DNA of 41,946 nt from Verrucomicrobia bacterium GWF2_51_19. GTDB lineage: Bacteria; Verrucomicrobiota; Verrucomicrobiia; Opitutales; UBA12508. The translations under genes and the position numbers were made by a program. Numbering within the stretch: position 1 is the stretch's first letter; each line of letters begins with the position of its first letter. The notes under the pieces were generated by a model. It did no database searches. It had not been told where the DNA came from and saw only the letters and a program-made list of their open reading frames with translations. Shown in pieces: positions 8,578 through 17,458 of the stretch. Where the stretch lies: NCBI GenBank assembly GCA_001831095.1, contig MIDP01000015.1, positions 1 to 41,946 on the forward strand, written 5' to 3'.

Positions 8578-8699
8578 AAGACCGTTGAAAAATGCGCCTA
8601 TAGCCAGGCCCGAGGAGCGAGGGCGACGGGAGCGTACGTTGGTACGTGACCTAGCCAGAACGACGAGAACGCCGCTAGAGGGCATTTTGCAATGGTCTT
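8578..8699 (+). repeat. Family A intergenic hairpin element, copy A2
   Basis: The arms AAGACCGTTGAAAAATG and CATTTTGCAATGGTCTT pair with two mismatches. The core is very similar to copy A1, with cctatagccaggcccgagg, a gtacgttggtac mini-hairpin, gaacgacgagaacgccgc and tagaggg. It ends 3 bases before the ATG of the VC0807-like gene, so it would lie in the leader of that mRNA or contain its promoter. Confidence 0.8.
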
Positions 8700-8702
8700 A
8701 AA

Positions 8703-9380
8703 ATGGGCCTATTAAATCTGTTAATTAACATCGTCATTCCTTCAGTTTTATTGATGAAGGGACACGCCTGGTTTGACCTATCGCCGAACGCTTTATTGGG
8801 GCTGGCGCTGGCCTTTCCCATTGCCTATGGCCTTTGGCAGTTTTCGCGTGAACGCAAGTGGAACCTGTTTTCTATCATCGGGCTGGTCAGCGTTTTGTTG
8901 ACGGGCGGTATAGGTGTCCTGGCGCTGCCTAAAGAGTGGGTGGCGTTTAAGGAGGCCCTCGTTCCGCTGGTGATAGGCACGGTTGTAGTGGTTTCACTGA
9001 AAACACCTTATCCTCTCATCCGGACCCTATTGTTCAATGAACAACTTTTGCAGGTGTCGAAGATCGAGCGGCGCCTACAGGAAAATCAACAACAGGGACA
9101 CTTTGAAAAACTTTTGAAGGAGTGCACGTGGTGGCTGGCTGCGTCCTTTCTCTTGAGCAGCGGCCTGAACTACGGCCTGGCCAAATACCTCATTCGCAGC
9201 GATACCGGGACGGCCCAATTCGCCGAAGAGCTCGGACGCATGACCGCCATGAGCTACCCTGTCATCGTTGTGCCCTGTTCGATTGTCATGATCTTTGCCC
9301 TATGGAAGTTGATTGCAGGTGTCCGCAAACTCACTGGCTTGCAGCTGGCAGAAGTCCTTCTCGACGAAAAGTCCAAATAA
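8703..9380 (+). CDS. VC0807-like integral membrane protein
   Basis: A 225-residue protein with about five to six hydrophobic segments and no catalytic motif I can recognise. The start (NLLINIVIPSVLLMKG), the IAYGLWQFSRERKWN segment, the FSIIGLVSVLLTGGIGVLAL helix and LKTPYPLIRTLLFN match my memory of the uncharacterised VC0807 family. Function is unknown. The start lies just after element A2, and its TAA stop is part of the left arm of the first unit in the following family B cluster, so repeats bracket the gene on both sides. Confidence 0.6.
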   Translation: MGLLNLLINIVIPSVLLMKGHAWFDLSPNALLGLALAFPIAYGLWQFSRERKWNLFSIIGLVSVLLTGGIGVLALPKEWVAFKEALVPLVIGTVVVVSLKTPYPLIRTLLFNEQLLQVSKIERRLQENQQQGHFEKLLKECTWWLAASFLLSSGLNYGLAKYLIRSDTGTAQFAEELGRMTAMSYPVIVVPCSIVMIFALWKLIAGVRKLTGLQLAEVLLDEKSK

Positions 9381-9796
9381 AGACCGGTGCAAAAGAGTCC
9401 GCTGCTCCCCCGCGCGAAACGCATTTTGGCACCATTCATTATTTGTTTTTACCAGAAATGCAAAGACCGGTGTAAAAGAGTCCGCTGCCAACCAGCAACG
9501 CGCATTATTTGTTTTTACCAGAAATGCAAAGACCGGTGTAAAATGGATGCCACTGGCTTTGCGCGAGCACGATCTGGCGTAGCGTACATAGAGGTACGTG
9601 AGCCAGTCGGCGGAGCGCGAAACGCATTTTGACACCACTCATTATTTGTTTTTACTAAAAATGCAAAGACCGGTGTAAAATGGATGCAAAAATGTGGCTT
9701 TGCGCGAGCACGATCTGGCGTAGCGTACATAGAGGTACGTGAGCCAGTCGGCGGAGCGCGAAACGCATTTTGGCGCCATTTTACACCGGTCTTTTG
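9379..9796. repeat. Family B cluster: four tandem element starts and one closing arm (B3)
   Basis: The motif AAAGACCGGTG begins at 9379, 9462, 9528 and 9665. Most units are joined by a spacer with attatttgtttttac and aaatgcaaagaccggtg. The third and fourth units hold a long family B core in reverse orientation (ggctttgcgcgagcacgatc, tggcgtagcgtacata, gtacgtgagccagtcgg, cggagcgcgaaacgcatttt). The closing arm CCATTTTACACCGGTCTTTT at about 9777-9796 pairs with the openings. The array suggests repeated duplication of one element. The right arm overlaps the 3' end of the convergent glycosyltransferase gene. No separate gene is credible in this stretch. Confidence 0.85.
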
Positions 9797-11307
9797 TTAA
9801 AGTAGAAGATGTGAGACAGAACAAAGGTATGATAGGCGGCCCAGAAGATGTTGACGCCGATGGCGTATGGGTTTTCGCGGTAATAGATACGGACAACGCC
9901 AATGAAGATTGCGGTGACGTTGGCGAGGATCATGGTCCACTGCGGCCAGAGGGTGATGAGCGGGAGTGCGTTGGTTTTGCCTTTATCGGTGATAGCAAAG
10001 GGGATTTTTTTACCGATGAGGCCCAAAAACGATGCTCGCATGTAGATTGGAAAGGAGTTGAAGCCGAGAAAGACGGCTCGGTAGATGTCGGTGAAGGAAT
10101 AGCGGCGATCCATCATGGTGGAGAGAAAGAGGATGAGACTGAGGGTGATATAGGGCATGAAGGTGAGGAAGTAGACATTGGGATAGGCGAAGAAGCGTGG
10201 AATGCCAAAGAAGAGGTAGAGGACGGGCGACAACATGAGAATAAAGAAGGTCCAGCCGATGAAGTAATAGGAGCCGGACAAAAAGTACTCCATCCATTGT
10301 CTTGGAGTGAGGCCACGTGGGTTCATGAGGAACTTTTTGGCGATGCGGCGGCAGACGTCGACGCAGCCAGTCGCCCAACGTGTCTGTTGCTTGAAGTAGG
10401 CCAGTAGGCTCTCTGGCGCCATACCGAAGGCGGCCGCGTGATTGTAATAAAGAGACTTGTAGCCCTTGAGGTGTATCAATATGGATGTGGCAAAGTCCTC
10501 GGTGACAGAGCTTTCATCGAACCCCCCGACGCTCTTGAGCGCACTGGAACGAAAGACAACGTTTGTCCCGCAGCAGAACATGGCATTGCTTGCGCTCTTT
10601 CCTTCGCAGATGTACTCGTAAAAGATCGATTGCTGGACACAGGCGCAGCGGGCGATGCGGTTATTGAGATTGGCGTAGAATTGTGGTGTTTGGACAAAGG
10701 CCAATTGCGTGTCGTGTTCGAGAATGGGGACCACTTTCTCCAAAAAGTCTGGCATGGGTGTTTGGTCGGCATCAAAGACAGCCACATATTTTGCGTCGGA
10801 ATGCTGCAAAAAGTCGTTGACGATGCCTGCCTTGGCTCCATGTCGCGGCTCTCTTCGAAACAACTGGGCACCAAAGCGTTGTGCGACCTCTTCGGCCTCG
10901 CGCTGGTAGACGGGATCAGAGGAGTCGTCGAGCAAAAAAATTTCCTTGTTGGCGTAGCGCAGGAGAGCAAGCATTTGAAAGGTCTTTTCGAGGACGGCCT
11001 TGGGCTCGTGTCTGGCTGGAACGATCACGTGAACGAGAGGGCTGCCCTTGAGAGTATAATTGGGTTCTCTGCGGCGATCGGGGTCAAAGACGTAAAAGAT
11101 GTTGAACGCAAACCCGAGCGTATGGAGAATCATGTGGCCCTCGGCGATCATCAAGAAAAAGGCGAAAATGCTATCGACAAAAGAGTATTCTGATGAAACA
11201 AAGACCACCACGCGTGTCGCAAAATAAAAAAACATGCACGCCATGCCGACCACGGAAAAGATCCGCGCGAACCGAATCAGGACGGCTATGAGCTTATATC
11301 TCTTCAA
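9781..11307 (-). CDS. Cellulose-synthase-like processive family 2 glycosyltransferase
   Basis: A 508-residue inner-membrane glycosyltransferase. Two N-terminal membrane segments (about 8-37 and 45-75) precede the GT-A domain, and four or more membrane segments follow. Catalytic motifs are complete: LLDDSS near 125-130, HGAKAGIVN, FDADQ (DAD 179-181), QTPQF near 206-210, TED (269-271) and QQTRW (307-311). These match BcsA-type and hyaluronan-synthase-type enzymes that polymerise and export a polysaccharide. No PilZ domain is present. It lies 3 bases after kdsB and downstream of ugd, so UDP-glucuronate is a plausible substrate. The last codons (Lys-Arg-Pro-Val-stop) are encoded by the repeat arm. 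Confidence 0.88.
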   Translation of the reverse strand: MKRYKLIAVLIRFARIFSVVGMACMFFYFATRVVVFVSSEYSFVDSIFAFFLMIAEGHMILHTLGFAFNIFYVFDPDRRREPNYTLKGSPLVHVIVPARHEPKAVLEKTFQMLALLRYANKEIFLLDDSSDPVYQREAEEVAQRFGAQLFRREPRHGAKAGIVNDFLQHSDAKYVAVFDADQTPMPDFLEKVVPILEHDTQLAFVQTPQFYANLNNRIARCACVQQSIFYEYICEGKSASNAMFCCGTNVVFRSSALKSVGGFDESSVTEDFATSILIHLKGYKSLYYNHAAAFGMAPESLLAYFKQQTRWATGCVDVCRRIAKKFLMNPRGLTPRQWMEYFLSGSYYFIGWTFFILMLSPVLYLFFGIPRFFAYPNVYFLTFMPYITLSLILFLSTMMDRRYSFTDIYRAVFLGFNSFPIYMRASFLGLIGKKIPFAITDKGKTNALPLITLWPQWTMILANVTAIFIGVVRIYYRENPYAIGVNIFWAAYHTFVLSHIFYFNKRPV

Positions 11308-11310
11308 AAA

Positions 11311-12048
11311 CTATGTATCCCGGATTTGTTGTTGGGCCAGGCGGTAATCTTCAATCGTATCAATAGAGAGTGTTGGCCGGTCGGTTTCGACGGTCTGTAT
11401 GGTGACGCCGTTCTGTAGGAAACGGAGCTGTTCCAGCGACTCAATGGCGTCGAGGCCGCGTGGGAAAGCCTTAAAGGACTCCAGCAGCATCCGCGTGTAG
11501 CCGTACAAGCCGATATGACCCCAATACGTGTGTTTCTGCAGCCAATCTGGCTGAGGGACGTCGCGATTTACCGGAATAGCGGCCCTCGAGAAGTACAGGG
11601 CGCTGCCGTCGTTTCTGCGGACAACTTTAACGGTGTTGGGCGAAAACAACATTTCTGAGTCTTTTATGGGAAACACGACGGTGAGCATCTCAACCCGCGT
11701 GTCAAAATGACGTTCCGCAAGGGCATCAACAAGCTCTGGACGCATAAATGGCTCATCGCCCTGGATGTTGACCACAAACTCGTTTTTAAAGGCTGATAGG
11801 GCCTCAATGATGCGTTCTGTTCCGCTTTGGCAATTTGGGTTCGTCAGGACGCAACGCGCGCCCCATGACCTGACAACGGCCTGCAGTTCTTCGGAGTCGA
11901 CCAACACAATGACCTCATCTGCGTGTCGACAACGTTGGGCGCGTTCCCAGATGTGCTGCAGGACGGGCTTGCCGTTGAGCGGCATCAGAACCTTTCTCGG
12001 CAGGCGTTTTGAGGTCAGACGCGCGGGAATGGCAATCGAAACTTTCAT
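11311..12048 (-). CDS. kdsB: 3-deoxy-manno-octulosonate cytidylyltransferase (CMP-Kdo synthetase)
   Basis: A 245-residue protein of the usual KdsB length. It activates Kdo with CTP to CMP-Kdo for lipopolysaccharide inner-core synthesis. Motifs seen: the nucleotide-binding [14 protein letters not shown] near residues 8-21, [12 protein letters not shown] near 90, [10 protein letters not shown] near 115-125, and [23 protein letters not shown]. Its ATG overlaps the end of ugd by 4 bases and its stop lies 3 bases before the GT2 start, so the three form one tight operon. Pairing kdsB with a processive glycosyltransferase and ugd is unusual. Confidence 0.93.
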   Translation of the reverse strand: MKVSIAIPARLTSKRLPRKVLMPLNGKPVLQHIWERAQRCRHADEVIVLVDSEELQAVVRSWGARCVLTNPNCQSGTERIIEALSAFKNEFVVNIQGDEPFMRPELVDALAERHFDTRVEMLTVVFPIKDSEMLFSPNTVKVVRRNDGSALYFSRAAIPVNRDVPQPDWLQKHTYWGHIGLYGYTRMLLESFKAFPRGLDAIESLEQLRFLQNGVTIQTVETDRPTLSIDTIEDYRLAQQQIRDT

Positions 12049-13412
12049 ACTTTACCGATAGCAAAGCTGTGGAACCCAAGCTCTTGCATTGCGCGAAGAG
12101 GCAGTACATTGCGGCCATCAAAGCAAAAGGCCGGCTTGGCCATCGACGCGTATATTTTTTCGTAATCGAGCGTTTTAAAGCAGTCCCATTCGGTCAAAAT
12201 CACGATGGCGTGCGCGCCCTGAGCCGCCTTGTAGGGGTCGTCAACAACCGCAACAGCCGCGTCGTTTGGAGAGAGATTGAGATCCGCAAATACTTGCGAT
12301 GCAGGCACCTTTGGATCGTAGATAGCGAGATTCGCCCGTTCCGTCAACAGACCATTGCAGACGTCGATGGCGGGTGTCTCGCGAGTGTCGTTGGTGTCTT
12401 TTTTGAACGCAAACCCGAAAATCGCAATCTTCTTGTTGGCGATCGTGTTGAACATGTTTTTGACGATGCGCTGAACAAAACGGTTTTTTTGAAAGTTGTT
12501 CATGTCAACCACCTGCATCCAATAATGAGCGACCTCGGGAAGCCCAAAGTATTCGCACAGGTAGACGAGGTTGAGAATGTCTTTTTGGAAACAGGAACCG
12601 CCAAAGCCAACCGAGCTCTTCAGGAATTTTGGCCCGATGCGGCTGTCCTTGCCAATCGCATACGCCACCTCGTCGACGTCCGCCCCCGTGGCCTCACAGA
12701 GGGCAGATAGGGCGTTGATCGATGATATGCGCTGCGCCAAAAACGCATTGGCCGTCAATTTGGAGAGCTCGGATGACCACACACGCGTCGTCAAAATGAG
12801 TTCACGTGGCACCCAGTGCGCGTAGAGCTCGACCAACTTGGCAGCCGCCTTTTGGCCTTCAGGGCCGTCTTCGTAGCCGATCAAGACGCGGTCTGGCTTT
12901 TCCAAATCCTGCACGGCAGTCCCTTCAGCCATGAATTCGGGGTTCGACAATACCTGAAAATGAATACCGCGGTCGTTTTTGGCATTCAAAATATGCCGTA
13001 TACTCTCGGCTGTGCGCACGGGCACCGTCGACTTTTCAACGATAATTTTGTCGCTCGTCGACAATTCCGCGATGCGCCGCGCACAATTTTCCACAAAGCT
13101 CAAATCGGCCGCCCGACCCGCCCCAACGCCATAAGTCTTCGTCGGCGTGTTGACAGACAGAAAAATCATGTCGCTCTCAGCAATGGCCTTGTCAACCTCG
13201 GTGGAAAAAAACAAGTTCCTGCCGCGCACAGACTTAACGACGTCATCCAAACCCGGCTCAAAAACAGGCAGAACGTCCGACCCCCACTGCTCAATGCGCT
13301 GCCGATTCATGTCGACAACCGTAATCGCCACCTCGGGGCAATACTTCGCCATAACCGCCATCGTGGGTCCCCCCACGTAGCCCGCACCTATGCAACATAT
13401 CTTCATCGACAA
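12045..13412 (-). CDS. ugd: UDP-glucose 6-dehydrogenase, animal/eukaryote-like type
   Basis: A 455-residue protein that oxidises UDP-glucose to UDP-glucuronate with NAD+. The Rossmann motif GAGYVGGPT lies at residues 9-17, followed by [24 protein letters not shown], the catalytic Cys in [13 protein letters not shown] near 278, and [17 protein letters not shown]. The segments [21 protein letters not shown] and [13 protein letters not shown] resemble animal and plant enzymes more than the shorter E. coli Ugd. It leads the ugd-kdsB-GT2 operon and would supply UDP-glucuronate for the polymerase. The start ATG ([15 protein letters not shown]) fits the family. Confidence 0.93.
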   Translation of the reverse strand: MSMKICCIGAGYVGGPTMAVMAKYCPEVAITVVDMNRQRIEQWGSDVLPVFEPGLDDVVKSVRGRNLFFSTEVDKAIAESDMIFLSVNTPTKTYGVGAGRAADLSFVENCARRIAELSTSDKIIVEKSTVPVRTAESIRHILNAKNDRGIHFQVLSNPEFMAEGTAVQDLEKPDRVLIGYEDGPEGQKAAAKLVELYAHWVPRELILTTRVWSSELSKLTANAFLAQRISSINALSALCEATGADVDEVAYAIGKDSRIGPKFLKSSVGFGGSCFQKDILNLVYLCEYFGLPEVAHYWMQVVDMNNFQKNRFVQRIVKNMFNTIANKKIAIFGFAFKKDTNDTRETPAIDVCNGLLTERANLAIYDPKVPASQVFADLNLSPNDAAVAVVDDPYKAAQGAHAIVILTEWDCFKTLDYEKIYASMAKPAFCFDGRNVLPLRAMQELGFHSFAIGKV

Positions 13413-13466
13413 TTACTATAGGCAACCCTCGTCGCTCGTCAAGGCCACAGTTGCGAAGAGGCGTGG

Positions 13467-13643
13467 CTATTTCCAGGCATCTTCGTGTTTGATTGTGTGA
13501 ATGTTGTCGCGCTCGTCTGCTAACCTCGAAAGCCATTGGTCTTCGCGCTGATCCAAGCCATTTGCAATCAAGTCTCGAATGATTTTCAAAATCGATGTAT
13601 ACGCTTTCTGCGCCACAACGCTCAAGGCCTCTTTAATGTTCAT
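13467..13643 (-). CDS. Small hypothetical protein, 58 residues
   Basis: An uninterrupted ATG frame between rho and ugd, on the same strand as both, in a gap of about 260 bases otherwise without a gene. The predicted product is charged and amphipathic (start MNIKEALSVVAQKAYTSILK, end HTIKHEDAWK), with no membrane segment or known motif. The composition looks protein-like, with an even mix and helix-forming residues. No clear Shine-Dalgarno precedes it. It could be a real small protein or a chance frame. Confidence 0.4.
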   Translation of the reverse strand: MNIKEALSVVAQKAYTSILKIIRDLIANGLDQREDQWLSRLADERDNIHTIKHEDAWK

Positions 13644-13673
13644 ATCGAACGTTACATTTCAAAAATCAAATCG

Positions 13674-15530
13674 TCAGCGGTTGACGTGGAGGAGGAACTC
13701 GACGTTGTTGCGGGTTTTTTTGATGCGTGTGATGAGCATTTCCATAGCGTCGATGGATGGGGCTCCTTTCATGGCGCGGCGGAGGGCGTAAATTTTCTCG
13801 ATTTCCTCTGGGTGGTAGAGCAATTCTTCTTTGCGCGTGCCGCTCTTATCGAAGCTGATGGCGGGGAAAATACGCTTATCGACGAGGCCGCGGTCGAGGT
13901 GAAGCTCCATGTTGCCCGTTCCCTTAAACTCCTCAAAGATGACATCGTCCATCTTGCTGCCGGTCTCAATGAGAGCCGTAGCGAGAATGGTGAGGCTACC
14001 TGCTCCTTCGATGTTGCGTGCGGATCCGAAAAAGCGTTTTGGCAGCTGGAGGGCATTGGATTCAACACCGCCAGAGAGGATTTTTCCGGAATTGGGCATG
14101 AGTGTGTTGTAGGCGCGTGCGAGGCGGGTAATAGAGTCGAGGAGAATGACGACGTGTTTGCCGCATTCAACCATGCGTCGGGCCTTTTCGATGACAGCTT
14201 CAGCGGCCTGGACGTGTTTGTCGGCGGTTTCATCAAAAGTCGAGCTGATGACTTCCGCGTTCGTTATGCGGCGTTCAAAGTCGGTGACTTCTTCCGGCCT
14301 TTCGTCGACGAGGAGAATGATGAGGTGGACGTGGGGGTGATTGGTGCTGATGGCGTGGGCGATGTTCTGCAGCAGAATTGTCTTGCCTGTACGCGGCGGG
14401 GCGACAATCAAGCCACGTTGACCGAGGCCAATGGGCGTCAGAATGTCGATGACGCGCATGGAGTGGTTATCCCAGCCCTCTTCATTTTCAGGCAACTCGA
14501 GCAAAATGCGCTGCGTTGGGTAATAGGGCGTCAAATCCTTAAAGTGCGGCAACTCTTTAATCTTTTCTGGCTCGAGATCGTTGACAGACAAAATCCGAAT
14601 AGCCGCCGGACAACTCTCACGCATGTGGGGCGGGCAGAGCTGCGCCTTGACCACGTGCCCGCGCTTCAAATGGTACTTATTGACCAGCATTGTTGGAACA
14701 AACGTGCTCTGTTCGCGAATGCGGTAATTGTCGCTCGCGTAGACGAGGACAAACAAGCCCTGATCCGTCATAGAGAGGACGCCCTCAACGTGAATCGGCC
14801 GCCTCGTCTCAAAGAGGACCGTCAAGAGGTCCTTGAATACCTGACGTCGGGAAACGTTGCGGGACACCTCCACCGCCACACCGAGTGCCTGCGCGGCCTC
14901 AACGAGCTCTTGCGTTGACAATTGATACACTGACTTCAAGTCAAACGGTGTTTGCGTCGAATCCGTAAACTCCTGGACAAAGGCCTCTAGCGCGTCTTCC
15001 TGGGCAAAGATCTCGCTGTTTTGGTAATCTCCAAAATAGATCTCCGGACGTTGTTGTCTGGAAACAGGTGCTTCTGGTATTTCTGGACGCTGACGTTCAC
15101 GACGTATCGGGCCATTATTTTGAACCGATGAACGCCTTTCTGGGCGATTATTTTGACGACCTTCAGACGGCTCGCGACGACGCCTTATGGGCCGTTCACG
15201 TTCGTCTGTGTTGCGCTCGCGACTGTAACGTCGACGCTGCCTGGGCTCTTGGTCTATGGGCCTTTCCTCGACAGCACGTGCCTCCACAAACGTTTCCGTA
15301 ACAACCCGTTCCTCCACAACGCGTTCCGCAACTGGCGTCTCGGGTACGGATTCGACGCGCGCAACGGACGTCTCAAAAGCCAGCTCTTCTTGGCGTTCAG
15401 GCAAAGCATCCTCTACCCTCTTCCGCGGCCGCCCCCGACGTACTTTTTGAGGGACAAGGCCACCACGCGTTGACGTGGGTAACATGTCGGGTTTTTCTAG
15501 TGGAATAGAGATTTCTTCAAATTCTGGCAT
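13674..15530 (-). CDS. rho: Transcription termination factor Rho with long Arg-rich N-terminal extension
   Basis: A 618-residue Rho, much longer than the roughly 420-460 residues typical of E. coli and Chlamydia. Residues 1-195 are an added low-complexity region: an acidic/Val-rich part followed by an Arg-rich part ([20 protein letters not shown]). Then come a Rho_N-like helical domain (about 197-245), the RNA-binding cold-shock-like domain (about 247-320) and the RecA-type ATPase, with Walker A APPRTGKT near 378-385 and [16 protein letters not shown]. Rho is the hexameric RNA helicase that ends transcription. coaE lies 31 bases upstream, the chlamydial arrangement. Confidence 0.95.
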   Translation of the reverse strand: MPEFEEISIPLEKPDMLPTSTRGGLVPQKVRRGRPRKRVEDALPERQEELAFETSVARVESVPETPVAERVVEERVVTETFVEARAVEERPIDQEPRQRRRYSRERNTDERERPIRRRREPSEGRQNNRPERRSSVQNNGPIRRERQRPEIPEAPVSRQQRPEIYFGDYQNSEIFAQEDALEAFVQEFTDSTQTPFDLKSVYQLSTQELVEAAQALGVAVEVSRNVSRRQVFKDLLTVLFETRRPIHVEGVLSMTDQGLFVLVYASDNYRIREQSTFVPTMLVNKYHLKRGHVVKAQLCPPHMRESCPAAIRILSVNDLEPEKIKELPHFKDLTPYYPTQRILLELPENEEGWDNHSMRVIDILTPIGLGQRGLIVAPPRTGKTILLQNIAHAISTNHPHVHLIILLVDERPEEVTDFERRITNAEVISSTFDETADKHVQAAEAVIEKARRMVECGKHVVILLDSITRLARAYNTLMPNSGKILSGGVESNALQLPKRFFGSARNIEGAGSLTILATALIETGSKMDDVIFEEFKGTGNMELHLDRGLVDKRIFPAISFDKSGTRKEELLYHPEEIEKIYALRRAMKGAPSIDAMEMLITRIKKTRNNVEFLLHVNR

Positions 15531-15561
15531 AAAAAATAACCTTTTCGAAAACAGTACGCCT

Positions 15562-16134
15562 TCAAATGAGCGAGGGGATTAATTTAGCAATTTGGTCTTT
15601 TAGGTCTTGAAATGAACCGTTGTTGAGCAGGTGAAAGTCAGAGAGTTCCATTTTTTTGCTCAAACTGAATTGTCGCTCGATGCGAAATTGCTTCTCTGTC
15701 TCCGTCCATTGACGTGGAGTGAGACGCAGTTCCTGAACTTCCTTAGAGGCAATCACACAGATAGTGAAGTCAAATTTATCTTGCAAGTTTTTTTCGAATA
15801 AAAGCGGTATTTCGATCACCCAATGGGCCGATGGCTTTTGATTCACTTCACTTTCCCAAAAACGACGCACGCGCGGGTGCAGCTGACTTTCGAGCCAATC
15901 CAGTTCTTCTTCTTTGGAAAAAACACGCTGAGCAATTTTGCGGCGATCGATCTTCCCATCGGTCGTAATGGACGCCCCCCAACGCTTTAAGAGCGCGTCA
16001 ATGAGCTCGGTATCGCTTTCCAGGAGCGTCCGCACAACGCCGTCGGTGTTGATGGTCTCAAAACCAGCCTCTCGGAAAAATCCTAGCGCCGTTGTCTTTC
16101 CACAACCTACGCCTCCTGTAAGCCCAATAAGCAT
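15562..16134 (-). CDS. coaE: Dephospho-CoA kinase
   Basis: A 190-residue P-loop kinase that phosphorylates the ribose 3'-OH of dephospho-CoA, the last step of coenzyme A synthesis. The start [17 protein letters not shown] contains the Walker A motif (about residues 7-15). An [11 protein letters not shown] segment near 34-44 and [16 protein letters not shown] near 105-120 fit the family. The gene lies just upstream of rho on the same strand, as in Chlamydia (polA-coaE-rho), but polA is absent here; element A3 and a STAS gene lie upstream instead. Confidence 0.92.
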   Translation of the reverse strand: MLIGLTGGVGCGKTTALGFFREAGFETINTDGVVRTLLESDTELIDALLKRWGASITTDGKIDRRKIAQRVFSKEEELDWLESQLHPRVRRFWESEVNQKPSAHWVIEIPLLFEKNLQDKFDFTICVIASKEVQELRLTPRQWTETEKQFRIERQFSLSKKMELSDFHLLNNGSFQDLKDQIAKLIPSLI

Positions 16135-16142
16135 TCCTATCG

Positions 16143-16260
16143 AAGACCGTTTTAAAATGTCCGCGGCGTTTTCGTCGTTCGGGCTAAGTCACCTACGTTC
16201 GTAGGCTCCTGTCGCCCTTGCTCCTCGGGCCTTGCTATAGAGCCATTTTTCAACGGTCTT
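16143..16260 (-). repeat. Family A intergenic hairpin element, copy A3
   Basis: The arms AAGACCGTTTTAAAATG and CATTTTTCAACGGTCTT pair with mismatches in the middle. The core is family A read on the minus strand (gcaaggcccgaggagcaagg, a cctacgaacgtagg hairpin, gcccgaacgacgaaaacgc). It lies downstream of the STAS gene and just upstream of coaE, with a T-run on the minus-strand exit side. Confidence 0.8.
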
Positions 16261-16305
16261 ACCTTTCGTAAGTTGTTCTTTTACATCGGTCTTATTGTGC
16301 AATTA

Positions 16306-16644
16306 CTATCGTTTAATACAGTCTACCGCATCTTCAGCCGTGTCGAAAATGGAAAAAATGCTATCAAAGCCTGATATTTCAAAGATTTGATGCACGTTTT
16401 CGTTCAAATCGGCCAGCGCAATCCTTCCAGACAACTTTTTTAACTGCTTCGCCGTCGACAAAAACACGCGCAGACCCGCACTGCTGAGATAATCCAAAGC
16501 CTTGCAATTGACGACAATATAAACTTTGCTGCGTGAAATTAATTCATTAAAACTTTCTTCGAGTTCTTCAGCAGTGTTTGCGTCCAAACGACCTTCCGGC
16601 GATACGATAGCTATACCTTTTTGTTCCTCTACTTTTATGTTCAT
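16306..16644 (-). CDS. STAS-domain anti-anti-sigma-like protein
   Basis: A 112-residue single STAS domain. It begins MNIKVEEQKGIAIVSPEGRLD and contains VVNCKALDYLSSAGLRVFL near residues 48-67, where one of the two Ser (SSAG) is the usual phosphorylation site of SpoIIAA/RsbV proteins. Such proteins bind anti-sigma kinases when unphosphorylated and are part of partner-switching control; chlamydiae carry RsbV-like proteins. I prefer the ATG at 16644 to a TTG six codons upstream. It follows a gene of unknown function by 31 bases on the same strand. Confidence 0.88.
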   Translation of the reverse strand: MNIKVEEQKGIAIVSPEGRLDANTAEELEESFNELISRSKVYIVVNCKALDYLSSAGLRVFLSTAKQLKKLSGRIALADLNENVHQIFEISGFDSIFSIFDTAEDAVDCIKR

Positions 16645-16675
16645 AATGAAAATGTTAGACAAACGTCACTCGACG

Positions 16676-17131
16676 TCAATCCTTCTCCTTCGAAGCTGCC
16701 AAAATAGGCACTTTATTTGACGTACGCAAGAGTAAAACAGGCTCTTTTGTCTTGATCCAAACCTTCTGCTCCTTCGAAATTTTCTGGGAAACGTTCTCGC
16801 AGACCTCAGCAATCGTCCGAACAGGCAACTTGCGCCCTTTCTTCGTCATGTTGAACTCGTACGCCGACCGAAATAAGCGCTCTTCTGTCAATCCAGGACT
16901 GTCCTCTTCCGGTATCTGCAAAACCCAGCCAATGAGATCCTTGCCCTCTAACTCCCCATGAGGATCCGAGGCCAAAAACACAAATTGCTTCTTCACCGGC
17001 TTTTCACCCTCTTCATCAGGCTGATTGTCCATCTCCATGTGGATGTCTTCAATGACTTGCAACATCACTTTCGTATCCACCTGATTGCGCTCCATGACGC
17101 GCTTAACTAATTCTATATCTACTTTTGCCAT
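16676..17131 (-). CDS. Conserved-looking hypothetical protein, cytosolic, next to STAS gene
   Basis: A 151-residue soluble, charged protein from the ATG at 17131 (MAKVDIELVKRVMERNQVDTK); an upstream in-frame start at 17143 would add four residues. An N-terminal helical segment contains VMLQVIEDIHMEMDNQ. The middle has FVFLASDPHGELEGKDLIGWV, like a small alpha/beta fold, and the C-terminus has WIKTKEPVLLLRTSNKVPIL. I do not recognise the family. Co-orientation with the STAS gene 31 bases downstream suggests a shared transcript. It could act in the same regulatory system, but nothing in the sequence shows this. Confidence 0.65.
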   Translation of the reverse strand: MAKVDIELVKRVMERNQVDTKVMLQVIEDIHMEMDNQPDEEGEKPVKKQFVFLASDPHGELEGKDLIGWVLQIPEEDSPGLTEERLFRSAYEFNMTKKGRKLPVRTIAEVCENVSQKISKEQKVWIKTKEPVLLLRTSNKVPILAASKEKD

Positions 17132-17134
17132 AAT

Positions 17135-17250
17135 AAAGACCATTGCAAAATGTCCGCGGCGTTCTCGTCGTTCGGGCTAGGTCACGTACCAACGTACGCA
17201 GCGGCCCTCGCTCCTCGGGCCTTGCTATAGAGCCATTTTCAACGGTCTTT
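17135..17250 (-). repeat. Family A intergenic hairpin element, copy A4
   Basis: The arms AAGACCATTGCAAAATG and CATTTTCAACGGTCTTT are near-complementary. The core is family A on the minus strand but shows a changed segment: gcgagggccgctgcgtacg replaces the usual gcgagggcgac-ggagc stretch. The same altered form occurs in copy A6. It ends directly upstream of the 151-residue unknown gene. Confidence 0.78.
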
Positions 17251-17458
17251 CCTTTCGTAAGTTGTTAATTCGTAAAGATTTATTATAAATCCGCACTTAG
17301 CTTTTTTAATTTCTTTGCGAAATATAAAAATGCATTCATTTTTGTGTTTCGCTTTAAAGTTTTTTGGAGAGGGCCTGAGACTTTTTTTCAAAAAAGCCTT
17401 TCCCGTGGCCAGTCGGCGGAGCGCGAAACGAGCTTTCGCGGCATTTTGCATAGGTCTT
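17251..17458. other. Intergenic stretch with truncated family B end
   Basis: Between A4 and frr. The left part is AT-rich with no convincing ORF. Around 17351-17405 runs of T and A suggest a weak hairpin (ggagagggcctgag, then tttttttcaaaaaagcc). The right end (about 17409-17458) is a truncated family B element: ccagtcggcggagcgcgaaacg, then gcattttgcataggtctttt, which abuts the frr stop codon. It has lost its other arm. Confidence 0.55.

Noticed and set aside
9379-9796. Possible CRISPR array
   Set aside because: Units are unequal in length, contain palindromic cores in common, and have no set of unique spacers of constant size; no cas genes are near.
9739-10407. A 222-codon plus-strand frame at the end of the GT2 gene
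   Set aside because: It is antisense to the glycosyltransferase membrane region and its product is an unnatural acidic, Gly/Asp/Glu-rich sequence starting in the repeat.
13536-14918. A 460-codon open frame on the plus strand
   Set aside because: It lies antisense to rho, whose motifs are unambiguous on the minus strand; the plus-strand product shows no domain and is a codon-bias shadow.
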